Assembly: GCF_028290025.1 (NCBI RefSeq)
Contig: NZ_JAQGKQ010000026.1
Coordinates: forward strand, 1-64,000
Length of the DNA: 64,000 nucleotides
Direction of reading: 5' to 3'
From: Cypionkella sp.
Lineage (GTDB): Bacteria; Pseudomonadota; Alphaproteobacteria; Rhodobacterales; Rhodobacteraceae
This document shows positions 19,054 through 26,777 of this stretch, piece after piece. Numbering within the stretch: the stretch's first letter is position 1; every line of letters starts with the position of its first letter. The position numbers and the translations under genes are program-made. Under the pieces are notes generated by a model. The model saw only the letters and a program-made list of their open reading frames with translations, made no database searches and was not told the origin of the DNA.

Positions 19054-19476
19054 TCAGATCAGTGGGTCGGAAGTCGCATAGTGCAGCACGATGATGATCA
19101 CAGCAGCTTTGAGCGCAGCCGCACCTTCGATGGGCAGATCGACCGGCTCGGGTGCTTCTGCTTCGACCCAATCGCAAAGCCCACCCAAGGTGCGATCAGC
19201 CGCCAGTGCCGAGCCGATGGATGCGGTTAGCGCATCGAACAGGGCATCGCGCCCAGTCCCCGCCTGGATCACCACTTCCAATTCGGCCCGATGCTCATAG
19301 AAATGGGTCAGCGGCGACAGCGTCACCTCGGGTTCGCCCGGCTTGCCGTCGCGCAGGATGATCAGGCCAGTGGCAGGAACGCGTTCGGGCAGCACCTCGC
19401 CGCGCAGCACCGGGGCGGCGAGGTTCAGCAGCCGCGCGTGTAGGGCGGCGAGGATGGTTTCGCGTTTGCTGGGCAT
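19054..19476 (-). CDS. Putative tail terminator/completion protein
   Basis: A 140-residue protein (MPSKRETILAALHARLLNLA). The pattern of an N-terminal helix with LxALxARL, a central VTLSPLTHFYEHRAELEVVI strand and an AALKAAVIIIVLHYAT end resembles DUF3168/gpU-like tail terminator proteins. These cap the tail tube and connect it to the head. Its place just before the tail tube gene agrees with this. Identification is by layout and general resemblance, not by a diagnostic motif. If correct, every part needed for a finished tail is present. Confidence 0.6.
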   Translation of the reverse strand: MPSKRETILAALHARLLNLAAPVLRGEVLPERVPATGLIILRDGKPGEPEVTLSPLTHFYEHRAELEVVIQAGTGRDALFDALTASIGSALAADRTLGGLCDWVEAEAPEPVDLPIEGAAALKAAVIIIVLHYATSDPLI

Positions 19477-19485
19477 AGGGTTTTC

Positions 19486-20684
19486 CTAGTGCCGAGTTTC
19501 CTGCGGCTTCGTTCTGACGACTGGCCGCCCGGAAATGCTATTCAACTTAAGGGGTTGGTAGTTGAACGATTTTAGGTCCACTTCCAACTCCGACGTAAAT
19601 GGCTTCTTGTAGGTCTCAGCGTCGAAACCTTTGAAGTTGGCGCCAACCTTAGGCTCTGGATCGCATTGCCGGTTCCGGTCTTGGCGTGGACGGTGCCGTC
19701 GGCCCCGCGCAGCCCACCGCCGCCCAGGGTTTCGCCCGCGTGCTTGGACGGGACGGTTTTGTGCGGCTTGCGAGGCGCGCGATTGAAGTGGAAAATGAAC
19801 TCGTGCGAGGGCGCCAGGCGGCCGTTCCAGTCGCCAGGCAGGCCCGGGCCCTGATCCCAGACATACCAGCCAAACCGCCGCCAACCACATTTGCGCATCC
19901 ATTCCACCCATTCCTCCCAATAGGGTTGCCATTCGCTGTCGCGATGCACGAGGCCTAGGTTGACCAGGACCTGCGCGTAATGCGCGACCGGCGCTGCCGT
20001 GAACACGCCCTCCATCAACGCATCCCAATCCCCGACCTTTTCCTTCGCCGCCCCGTAGTCGCGCTGCTGGGCGTAGGGCGGTGACGTGAACATCAGCGTG
20101 GCCTGCTCGCCTTGCATCAGTTTGGCCACGGCGGATGGATCGGTGGCATCACCGCAGCAGAGGCGATGCTTGCCCAGCGCCCATATGTCTCCCGGCCGGG
20201 TGATCGGTTCGGCGGGCGGGTCGGGGATGGCGTCAGCCGCACCATCAGAAATCGACCGGTCGTCAGCATCGGCCAGCAAAGCGTCCAGTTCATCCTCGGG
20301 GATACCGATCAGCCCGAGGTCGAAATCTTCTGCCAGCAATGCCTGCAGTTCCTGCAAGAGCAGGGCTTCGTCCCAGCCGCCCAGCTCGGTCAACTTGTTG
20401 TCGGCAATCCGATAGGCGCGGCGCTGGGCTTCGGTCAGATGGCCGAGCACGATGACCGGAACCTCAGTCAGCCCAAGATGCGCCGCCGCCAAGATGCGTC
20501 CATGGCCCGCGATCAAATCGCCGTCGGCGGCGACCAGCACCGGCACCGTCCAGCCGAACTCGGCCATGCTGGCGGCGATCTTGGCCACCTGATTGGCGTC
20601 GTGGGTTTTGCCATTACGGGCATAGGGCTTCAGCTGGGCCAGGGGCCAGTATTCGATCTGCTTGGGCGAAAGGGGCGCGTTCAT
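19486..20684 (-). pseudogene. Truncated ParB/DNA methyltransferase with a foreign C-terminal tail
   Basis: ATG 20684 overlaps the TGA of the intact paralogue. The first ~130 residues are a ParB-like domain (LIAGHGRILAAAHLGLTEVP). The methyltransferase part has the catalytic TSPPYAQQRDYG motif but ends after HAKTGTGNAIQ, so the later SAM-binding FxGSGT block is missing. The open frame runs on to 19572 with unrelated residues. A second frame after a single missing base near 19655 gives EPKVGANFKGFDAETYKKPF and ends at 19486 with VVRTKPQETRH; this does not resemble a methyltransferase. I interpret a deletion junction that fused the gene to another gene's end, followed by a 1-nt loss. It is very unlikely to methylate DNA. 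Confidence 0.7.
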
Positions 20685-21940
20685 GCCGCAAGCCTCTTGG
20701 CCTTCAGATCGGCAAATTTCTCGCCGGTATCGGCCAGAACGGCATTGGCACCGGTGAATGACTGCCAGCGCTCGATGGCCACATCGACATAGGCCGGGTT
20801 CAACTCGATCCCGAAGCACACTCGCCCCGTTGTTTCTGCCGCGATCAGCGTGGTGCCTGATCCCATGAAGGGCTCATACACCGCCTGGCCGGGGCTGGAA
20901 TTGTTCAGCATCGGGCGGCGCATGCATTCCACCGGCTTTTGCGTGCCGTGCACGGTGGCCGCGTCCTGGTCCTTGCCAGAGATGTGCCACAGAGTGGTTT
21001 GCTTCCCGTCCCCGGCCCAGTGGCCCTTGCCGGTCTTTTTCACCGCGTACCAGCAGGGTTCATGCTGCCAATGATAGTCGCCGCGGCTCAGGACGAGGCG
21101 ATCCTTGGCCCAGATAATCTGCGACCTGACGGCGAAACCTGCCGCCGCCAGGCTCTCGGCCACGGTCGTGGCATGCAGCGCACCATGCCAGACATAGGCC
21201 ACGTCGCCGGGGAACAGCGCCCAAGCCTCGCGCCAATCGGCGCGGTCGTCGTTCAGCACCTTGCCGGTCCGTTTGGTTCTGGCCGCACCCGCCTGGTTGC
21301 GCCAGGACGGGTCATATTCCACGCCGTAGGGAGGGTCGGTGACCATCAGCAGCGGCCTCACATCGCCCAACAGCTGCCCGACCACATCGGCGGACGTGCT
21401 GTCGCCGCAGATCAGCCGGTGCGATCCGAGTTGCCAAAGATCGCCCGCGATGGAAATCGGCGTGACCGGCGGTTCAGGAATGTCATCTTCACCCTCGACA
21501 GCACCACCTTCCGGCTGATCCGGATCGCGCAGCAGGGCGACCAGATCCTCGTCGGTAATCCCGAGGAGCGACAGGTCGAAATCCTCGGCCAGCAGCCCCG
21601 CGATCTCGTCGCGCAGCATCGCCTCGTCCCACTCGCCCAACTCGGTCAGCTTGTTGTCGGCGATCCGGTAGGCGCGGCGCTCGGCCTCGTCGAGATGACT
21701 GAGCCGGATCACCGGTACGTCCTTCAGCCCCAGCATCGCTGCTGCCAGCACCCGGCCGTGACCAGCAATCAACTCGCCATCGTCGGCCACCATGCAGGGC
21801 ACTGTCCAGCCGAACTTGGCCATGCTGGCAGCAATCTTCGCGACTTGGCCCGTGCCGTGGTTCTTGGCATTGCGGGCATAGGGGCGCAGGCGGTCAATCG
21901 GCCAGGTCTCGATCTGGCTGGGCGCGAAGACGAGGTCCAT
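20681..21940 (-). CDS. ParB-domain/DNA methyltransferase fusion
   Basis: A 419-residue protein. Residues 1-135 form a ParB/sulfiredoxin-like nuclease domain (YARNAKNHGTGQVAKIAASM, then LIAGHGRVLAAAML at 57-70). Residues 165-410 form a beta-class amino-methyltransferase: the catalytic DPPYGVEYD is at 202-210 and the SAM-binding FMGSGTTLIAAE at 358-369. It methylates adenine-N6 or cytosine-N4; the order motif IV before motif I is typical of the beta class. Such genes are common in alphaproteobacterial prophages, next to terminase genes, and probably protect phage DNA. Here the terminase is missing. All key motifs are intact. Confidence 0.88.
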   Translation of the reverse strand: MDLVFAPSQIETWPIDRLRPYARNAKNHGTGQVAKIAASMAKFGWTVPCMVADDGELIAGHGRVLAAAMLGLKDVPVIRLSHLDEAERRAYRIADNKLTELGEWDEAMLRDEIAGLLAEDFDLSLLGITDEDLVALLRDPDQPEGGAVEGEDDIPEPPVTPISIAGDLWQLGSHRLICGDSTSADVVGQLLGDVRPLLMVTDPPYGVEYDPSWRNQAGAARTKRTGKVLNDDRADWREAWALFPGDVAYVWHGALHATTVAESLAAAGFAVRSQIIWAKDRLVLSRGDYHWQHEPCWYAVKKTGKGHWAGDGKQTTLWHISGKDQDAATVHGTQKPVECMRRPMLNNSSPGQAVYEPFMGSGTTLIAAETTGRVCFGIELNPAYVDVAIERWQSFTGANAVLADTGEKFADLKAKRLAA

Positions 21941-22023
21941 CGGCGATTCTCATTTCAGGCAGGCGGACATGCCAAGGCGCGCTGGGCGATGCCAACGGCC
22001 GGAATGGGATCCGCGATATGGGG

Positions 22024-22060
22024 AAAAAGAAAGCGCCCGAGAGAGTTATCCTCCGGGCGC
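22024..22060 (-). terminator. Terminator-like hairpin upstream of the methyltransferase
   Basis: On the minus strand GCGCCCG/CGGGCGC (22060-22054 and 22039-22033, loop 14 nt) is followed by a T-rich run (TTTCTTTTTCCCC). It could end transcription arriving from the right, before the methyltransferase gene. Confidence 0.55.
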
Positions 22061-22144
22061 AATTCTTCGATGATCAAGGGGTAGGTCAAGGGGGGCAGCT
22101 TTGTCAAACGAAAAATGCGCGTAGATTCAACGGCTTCCCGGCAG

Positions 22145-22294
22145 GTGGCTTCCGTCGGCTGGCATTCGGCGCGGTGGCTTCCGCAAACTGGCTTCCCTGG
22201 ATTCCGCAAAAGAATCCAGCGCGCCGGGATCGTGATTCAGCAAGCCTTTGATATTGAGTCGCTTTTTCCAAGATCAGACTGCAAGTGGCTTCCG
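22145..22294 (+). repeat. Dispersed GTGGCTTCCG repeats
   Basis: Exact copies lie at 22145-22154, 22174-22183 and 22285-22294, with a near copy (CTGGCTTCCC) near 22189. The first two start 29 bp apart. They occur in non-coding DNA beside the tail element and may be protein-binding sites or remnants of small mobile repeats. Confidence 0.55.
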
Positions 22295-22578
22295 CCTGGA
22301 TTCCCAGGTGAAAGTGCCTGTCGCTAGCGAACTGCCGCGCTGCGCCCCCCCGCATACAAACAGGGCTGGGGAGGAACCATGCCAGGGGGGTAGGGCAGAA
22401 ACGAAGCCGCGCGAAGTCGTTTCCAAGGAGCGCTGTTCGTAGATGCTTACTGCAACTGTCGAGAAGGGCAGGGTTGCCAAGTGCATGCCAAGTTGAGATA
22501 GCAACAATCAACAACTCTAGCCCGACCTGCAGCATGCTGAAAAGCTTTGGCTGGGCTAGCCCACAAAGGTCGACCAAA

Positions 22579-22821
22579 ATGAACGAAGTAGGCACCCCAA
22601 ACCTAACTCTGGACGTTCAAGGCATGCTTTGCCCACTACCGGTCATCAGAGCGAAGAAGTCCCTCAAATCGCTGAACGTTGGGGAAACCCTTCTCGTCAT
22701 TACGACAGATCCAGTCGCGCTAATTGACATACCTCACATGTGCACTCAACTCGGCCACACGCTGCTTCAAACAAGGGATACCGATACCGGTCACTCCTTC
22801 TTGATTGAGAAGGCTAGCTAG
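22579..22821 (+). CDS. tusA: TusA-family sulfur carrier protein
   Basis: An 80-residue protein with the family signature near its N terminus: LDVQGMLCPLPVIRAKKSL, with the sulfur-accepting Cys18 in the CPxP motif (18-21). The remaining beta-alpha-beta-beta fold is complete (LLVITTDPVALIDIPHMCTQ). TusA proteins relay persulfide sulfur to tRNA thiolation, molybdenum cofactor synthesis or sulfur oxidation. ATG 22579 was chosen because the family starts a few residues before the LDxxGxxCP motif; upstream codons to 22474 do not resemble it. It stands alone between repeats and a pseudogene. A role with the molybdoenzyme at 29 kb is possible but speculative. Confidence 0.85.
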   Translation: MNEVGTPNLTLDVQGMLCPLPVIRAKKSLKSLNVGETLLVITTDPVALIDIPHMCTQLGHTLLQTRDTDTGHSFLIEKAS

Positions 22822-22993
22822 ACAAGTTACTGCGCCTTCCATGACTGGATTTTCCGCGCTGACGGATCGCCGCGACGCTTAACATACGCTTGGCCCGTGG
22901 AAAGCGTCGCCAAATTGGCCGTTTTTCCGAGAATGCGTGTGGCGTTTCTAGACGGTGCATTGGTTGAGAACGCAGCAACAAGGCCCATCTCAC

Positions 22994-23699
22994 TTAGGAA
23001 ATCATCGTCTTCTCCAGTGAAATCATCGGGGGATTGGGAACAAACTCGGCGCGGTTCAAAACTCCCTCGCGCCGTATGCCGCCGTGCCATTTCCACCGCG
23101 ATGGCTCGCCAAACCCGCTGCTGTTGGCATTGGTCTGTGCATCTTTCGAGATCATAGAAGCTAGAGATTGACGGCTGAATTGCCCCTCTGCGCATTGGCC
23201 ACCAACGTGTCGACAATCTTTGGCAGTTCGGTCGTAGCCGTCAGCCCCGCTTTGCAATCGGGCGTGCAGTGCGGCGATGGCTATGATGCGGTCTTGCACC
23301 AAACGATCAAGCCGCTCAATACTGAAGCGAACATCGGTCCCGGCTTGTGCAACCCCCGCCGGGGGCACGTCACCTGTGGCTTCATAACGTGCAACCCGGC
23401 GTTCCAACGCTTCGGCTTGAGCAACAAATCGGCCACACGCTCGCGGCGCGCATCTTCTGTGGTGACGGCTGCAAGTTCGGGGGCAACCACGACAATTCGG
23501 CTGATTTTCGCGGTAAAGCCGCGCACCTCCGAGATCGCGGGATGGTTTCCTCGATCCCATTGTTTTGGTTGCGCGCGACCTTTTGCAACGCGACCCAGCC
23601 AAGATCCCCAGTCAGAGTCGGCAAGCCAGCGATGACCAAAAAGGCCATCGACAACATGCGTCCCAAACTGGCGCGGGTTGGGCTGGACTTGTACTGCAT
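22994..23699 (-). pseudogene. Decayed membrane sensor (chemoreceptor or histidine kinase N terminus)
   Basis: The protein-like sequence jumps through three minus-strand frames. A start MQYKSSPTRASLGRMLSMAF with a membrane segment (LVIAGLPTLTGDLGWVALQK) and NQNNGIEETIP lies in one frame (about 23699-23530). SEVRGFTAKISRIVVVAPEL and TTEDARRERVADLL follow in a second. ALERRVARYEATGDVPPAGV and IERLDRLVQDRIIAIAALHA continue in a third. Together these resemble the periplasmic helical sensor region of TorS-like kinases or chemoreceptors. No kinase, HAMP or signalling domain remains. At least two frameshifts and a missing C terminus make this a pseudogene. Confidence 0.6.
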
Positions 23700-23891
23700 C
23701 TTGCATAACCTTGAGCCCGATCAGGCTTGAGATTATGGGGAAAAATCAAAAGGCCTGAGAGTTTTTCGACCCTAGTGTGTGGCCTTTGTGGCAGCCAGCA
23801 ACCAAACCGCCAATGCCGGAACCTCGCAATTGCAAGTGCCGAGCGTGCCGTTTGATTGTGATAGCGCCACGCAGCCGCTTTCGTTTTTATA

Positions 23892-24347
23892 TTATCGCCG
23901 CGACGGCTGCATATCTTGCTTCAGAATCACCATCGTCGATGTTTCCGCCACTGCGGGAATTGATTGAAGAACATCGCGGATAAAGGTGCCAAGGGCGTCT
24001 ATATCGCGCACCCAAATCCGCAGCACGTAATCTACGTTTCCCGTCACCAGCAGACACTCGGTGATTTCCCGATGCTTCGCGATGGCCGATAGAAATTGCT
24101 CTGTGCCATCGGTGCCGTGTCGCGCCAATCGCACTGACACCAGCACGCTGACATTCAGCCCCAACGCCACTTGGTCAATCTGCGCGGCATATCCGCGGAT
24201 AATCCCCGCCGCCTCCAACTGCTTGACACGGCGGCCGCAGGGCGTCGACGAAAGCCCCACCCGATCCGCTAGATCAAGCATCGAAATCCGCCCGTCCCGC
24301 GCGAGCACATCAAGGATTCTGTGATCAATCGAGTCTAGCTGGGGCAT
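23892..24347 (-). CDS. Lrp/AsnC-family transcriptional regulator
   Basis: A 151-residue protein. Residues 1-60 are the winged helix-turn-helix (LDSIDHRILDVLARDGRISM, LADRVGLSSTPCGRRVKQLE). The rest is the RAM ligand-binding domain (VSVRLARHGTDGTEQF, then VTGNVDYVLRIWVRDIDAL). Family members sense amino acids and regulate neighbouring catabolic genes. It is divergent from the operon beginning at 24475, with 127 bp between them, so it probably controls that operon and itself. The aminotransferase in the operon suggests an amino-acid-derived effector. Length is normal. Confidence 0.93.
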   Translation of the reverse strand: MPQLDSIDHRILDVLARDGRISMLDLADRVGLSSTPCGRRVKQLEAAGIIRGYAAQIDQVALGLNVSVLVSVRLARHGTDGTEQFLSAIAKHREITECLLVTGNVDYVLRIWVRDIDALGTFIRDVLQSIPAVAETSTMVILKQDMQPSRR

Positions 24348-24474
24348 AGTGATATTCTCTAAAATTTCCGTAAATCTTAGCGCATTTGCGCGTCACCTCA
24401 ATCAAATTTACCGATCTTCGCAGACATTCATCGAAATTTTACGACTAGCATGGTCTGATAGCGGAGAACTCAAT

Positions 24475-24792
24475 ATGCCCTCATACTTCATCTGCACGAT
24501 GTCAGTGCACGACCCTGAGACTTATCGCAAATACACCGCCCTCACCCCGGCCACTCTGGCGCGGTATGGTGGCAAGTTTCTCACCCGTGGCGACCCCATA
24601 GAGACAGTCGAGGGCCCGACCTTCACCGAGCGGATGGTCATTCTGGAGTTCCCCGACAAGACCACCGCGCTGGCATGGTATAATGACGCAGATTACCAAA
24701 GCGCGTCGGTATTTCGCCGCCTTTCATCAAAGGGTCGGATGTGCCTGCAGACTAGCGATGGCAACACCGCAAATCCCGATCCTAAGGTTTAG
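24475..24792 (+). CDS. DUF1330-family small protein
   Basis: A 105-residue protein (MPSYFICTMSVHDPETYRKY) followed by GGKFLTRGDPIETVEGP and RMVILEFPDKTTALAWYNDA, the pattern of DUF1330 ferredoxin-like proteins. Their biochemical role is not established; the fold resembles dimeric alpha/beta-barrel enzymes. ATG 24475 matches the family start; the open frame extends further upstream but through the promoter region. It is first in a likely operon with SDR, aminotransferase and cyclase genes. Confidence 0.85.
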   Translation: MPSYFICTMSVHDPETYRKYTALTPATLARYGGKFLTRGDPIETVEGPTFTERMVILEFPDKTTALAWYNDADYQSASVFRRLSSKGRMCLQTSDGNTANPDPKV

Positions 24793-24797
24793 GGTAG

Positions 24798-25535
24798 ATG
24801 GATTTGCAGCTTCACGGCAAAACTGCGCTGGTGTTCGGCGGCTCGCGCGGGTTGGGTCGCGCGATCGCGGCGGAACTTGTGCAGGAAGGCGCGACAGTGG
24901 TGATTGTCGCGCGCGATGCGGCACGCGTGCATAAGGTGGCAGCTGAAATCGGGTGCTTTGGCCTGCCGGGCGATTTGTCGGTAGAGGGTGTGGGCACGGC
25001 ACTGGTAAAGGCCGCCACGGATCTGCTGGGTCGGACGCCCGACATTCTGGTGACCAACACCGGGGGACCGCCGACAGGCAGCTTCAGCGCGACCACGTCC
25101 GCCGCTTGGGCTGCGGGGTTTCAGGGTCTTTGGATGAGCGCTGTGGACAGTATTCAAGCGGTCTTACCCGGTATGCAAGCCAATGGCTGGGGCCGCATCC
25201 TCGCCGTCACGTCGGTTGCCGCGAAAGAGCCGCAGCCGGGACTGGTGATCTCAAACGCCTTGCGGGCGGGGATTTTGGGCATGCTAAACACGCTTTCGCG
25301 CGAAGTTGCTGGCCAAGGTATCACCGTAAACGCGTTATTGCCGGGCTATACCAACACTGACCGTATGGCCGAGCTGGGCGTGGACAATGCCTCAATGGGG
25401 GCCAAGATCCCCGCGGGCCGACTGGGAGAGCCCGCCGAGTTTGCGGCCCTCGCGGCCTTTCTTGCATCCGGGCGCGCGTCTTATATCACCGGTCAGGCCA
25501 TAGCGGTCGATGGCGGTTTTCTACATTCGATCTAG
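24798..25535 (+). CDS. SDR-family protein with altered catalytic residues
   Basis: A 245-residue Rossmann-fold protein. The cofactor motif is GGSRGLG (14-20), then NTGGPP at 87-92, a Ser in VTSVAAKEP (S139) and a C-terminal YITGQAIAVDGGF. Thirteen residues after Ser139, where Tyr of YxxxK is expected, the sequence is SNALR (S152, R156). Both catalytic Tyr and Lys are therefore replaced. A group of SDRs with SNxxR at this position exists; their reactions are less certain than the usual alcohol/ketone oxidoreduction. It lies 5 bp after DUF1330 and 8 bp before the aminotransferase gene. Confidence 0.85.
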   Translation: MDLQLHGKTALVFGGSRGLGRAIAAELVQEGATVVIVARDAARVHKVAAEIGCFGLPGDLSVEGVGTALVKAATDLLGRTPDILVTNTGGPPTGSFSATTSAAWAAGFQGLWMSAVDSIQAVLPGMQANGWGRILAVTSVAAKEPQPGLVISNALRAGILGMLNTLSREVAGQGITVNALLPGYTNTDRMAELGVDNASMGAKIPAGRLGEPAEFAALAAFLASGRASYITGQAIAVDGGFLHSI

Positions 25536-25543
25536 GGGTTTTC

Positions 25544-26737
25544 ATGCCGCGTCCCGCCTTTGCCAACTGGCTGTCCGAGACCAATAACGTAACGCAGATC
25601 TTCTTGGCTGCGGGTCAAATACCCGGACTTATTAACATGGCAGGCGGCTTACCCGATCCTTCGACATGGCCGATTGCCGAGCTGTCAACAATGGCGGCCC
25701 GTGCCATCGCCGATCACCCACAAGACGCGCTGGCCTATGTACCGATTGAGGGCCTGCCTGAGTTGCGAGATGCGATTGCCGCAAGGTTTTCCGCGCCTAA
25801 TTTGAACCTTTGCCGTGACAACGTGTTGATCACCACAGGTGGTATTCAGGCGCTTGATCTGATCGGCAAGGTTCTGCTGGAAGAAGGCGGTCTGATCGCT
25901 GCACAAACCCCGGCTTATCTTGGCGCGCTGGATGCTTGGCGCCCTAGACGCCCCAGCTATAGACCCATGCACCTGCATGCCAATGATTTCGATCCCGAAG
26001 CTGCACTTCAGTCCGCTCAGTTTGCCTATGCCGTACCGAATTTCTCTAATCCCACTGGGCAACTGGTCGGCGTTGAAGATCGCATCGCTTTGGTTGCTGC
26101 CGCTTATGCTACCGAGACTTGGCTTATTGAGGACGACCCCTACGGCACCCTTTATTACGACGCTGCCCCGCTGCCGCGCATGCTCACGATGTCTGGCAGA
26201 AACGAGCCCATCTACACTGGCCCGGTGATCTATCTAGGCACCTTGTCAAAGGAACTTGCCCCCGGCTTTCGTGTCGGCTGGGTGATCGCAGCGCCCGAGA
26301 TGATCCGAGCGCTCGTGGCCGCCAAACAAGGCTCTGACATGTGCACCTCGGGCTTATGCCAGCGCATCGCACAGGATGCTTTTGCCAGCGGCTTGACCGA
26401 CCGCATCTTGCCCAACATACTGACGCTTTATCGTGACCGTCGCGATGCTTTGTGCCAAGCCATGACCACGCATCTTTCGGATTTCTTTGATTGGCAGGTG
26501 CCGTCGGGCGGCATGTTCGTCTGGGCCACAGCGCGCGATCCCGGTCTGAATACAGATCACCTGCTGGCCCAAGCCATGAAGCATGGCGTCTGTATCACGC
26601 CCTCTAGCGTGTTTGACCCTGAAGGCCGCAATCGCAGCTCGATCCGCATCAACTTTACCCTGAACGGCCCTGAAAAGTTAAATGAGGGGGTGATCAGACT
26701 GGCCGCCGCCCTGACTACTCTGACCAATGCCGCCTGA
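25544..26737 (+). CDS. PLP-dependent aminotransferase (class I/II, MocR/LysN-like)
   Basis: A 397-residue fold-type I enzyme. The N terminus PGLINMAGGLPDPSTWP, the middle VPNFSNPTGQLVGVEDR and IEDDPYGTLYYD, and the PLP-binding Lys in GTLSKELAPGFRVGWV (K236) are all present, followed by SIRINFTLNGPEKLNEGVIR near the end. The GGLPDP start is typical of the 2-aminoadipate/kynurenine/aromatic aminotransferase group. It has no DNA-binding domain, so it is an enzyme, not a MocR regulator. It should convert an amino acid to its 2-oxo acid in the pathway controlled by the divergent Lrp gene. Confidence 0.92.
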   Translation: MPRPAFANWLSETNNVTQIFLAAGQIPGLINMAGGLPDPSTWPIAELSTMAARAIADHPQDALAYVPIEGLPELRDAIAARFSAPNLNLCRDNVLITTGGIQALDLIGKVLLEEGGLIAAQTPAYLGALDAWRPRRPSYRPMHLHANDFDPEAALQSAQFAYAVPNFSNPTGQLVGVEDRIALVAAAYATETWLIEDDPYGTLYYDAAPLPRMLTMSGRNEPIYTGPVIYLGTLSKELAPGFRVGWVIAAPEMIRALVAAKQGSDMCTSGLCQRIAQDAFASGLTDRILPNILTLYRDRRDALCQAMTTHLSDFFDWQVPSGGMFVWATARDPGLNTDHLLAQAMKHGVCITPSSVFDPEGRNRSSIRINFTLNGPEKLNEGVIRLAAALTTLTNAA

Positions 26738-26777
26738 TTTATTGAACCAATGCAACCTCGATTTGAAAGGGACTACA

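Larger units (their letters stand above)
21941..22578. other. Gene-free right flank of the tail element, rich in repeats
   Basis: No convincing gene is seen. The stretch holds a terminator-like hairpin, several copies of GTGGCTTCCG, a TGGATTC/GAATCCA inverted repeat (22198-22204 and 22212-22218) and CCTGG-ATTC-CCAGG near 22296. The element's early or regulatory genes, if ever present on this side, are gone. Confidence 0.6.

Noticed and set aside
20939-22084. 381-codon plus-strand open frame
   Set aside because: It is antisense to the intact ParB/methyltransferase, whose catalytic motifs are clear.
126-22600. Second copy of the tRNA 3' end as an att site
   Set aside because: No match to the terminal tRNA sequence was noticed at the right flank of the tail element, so the borders cannot be called.
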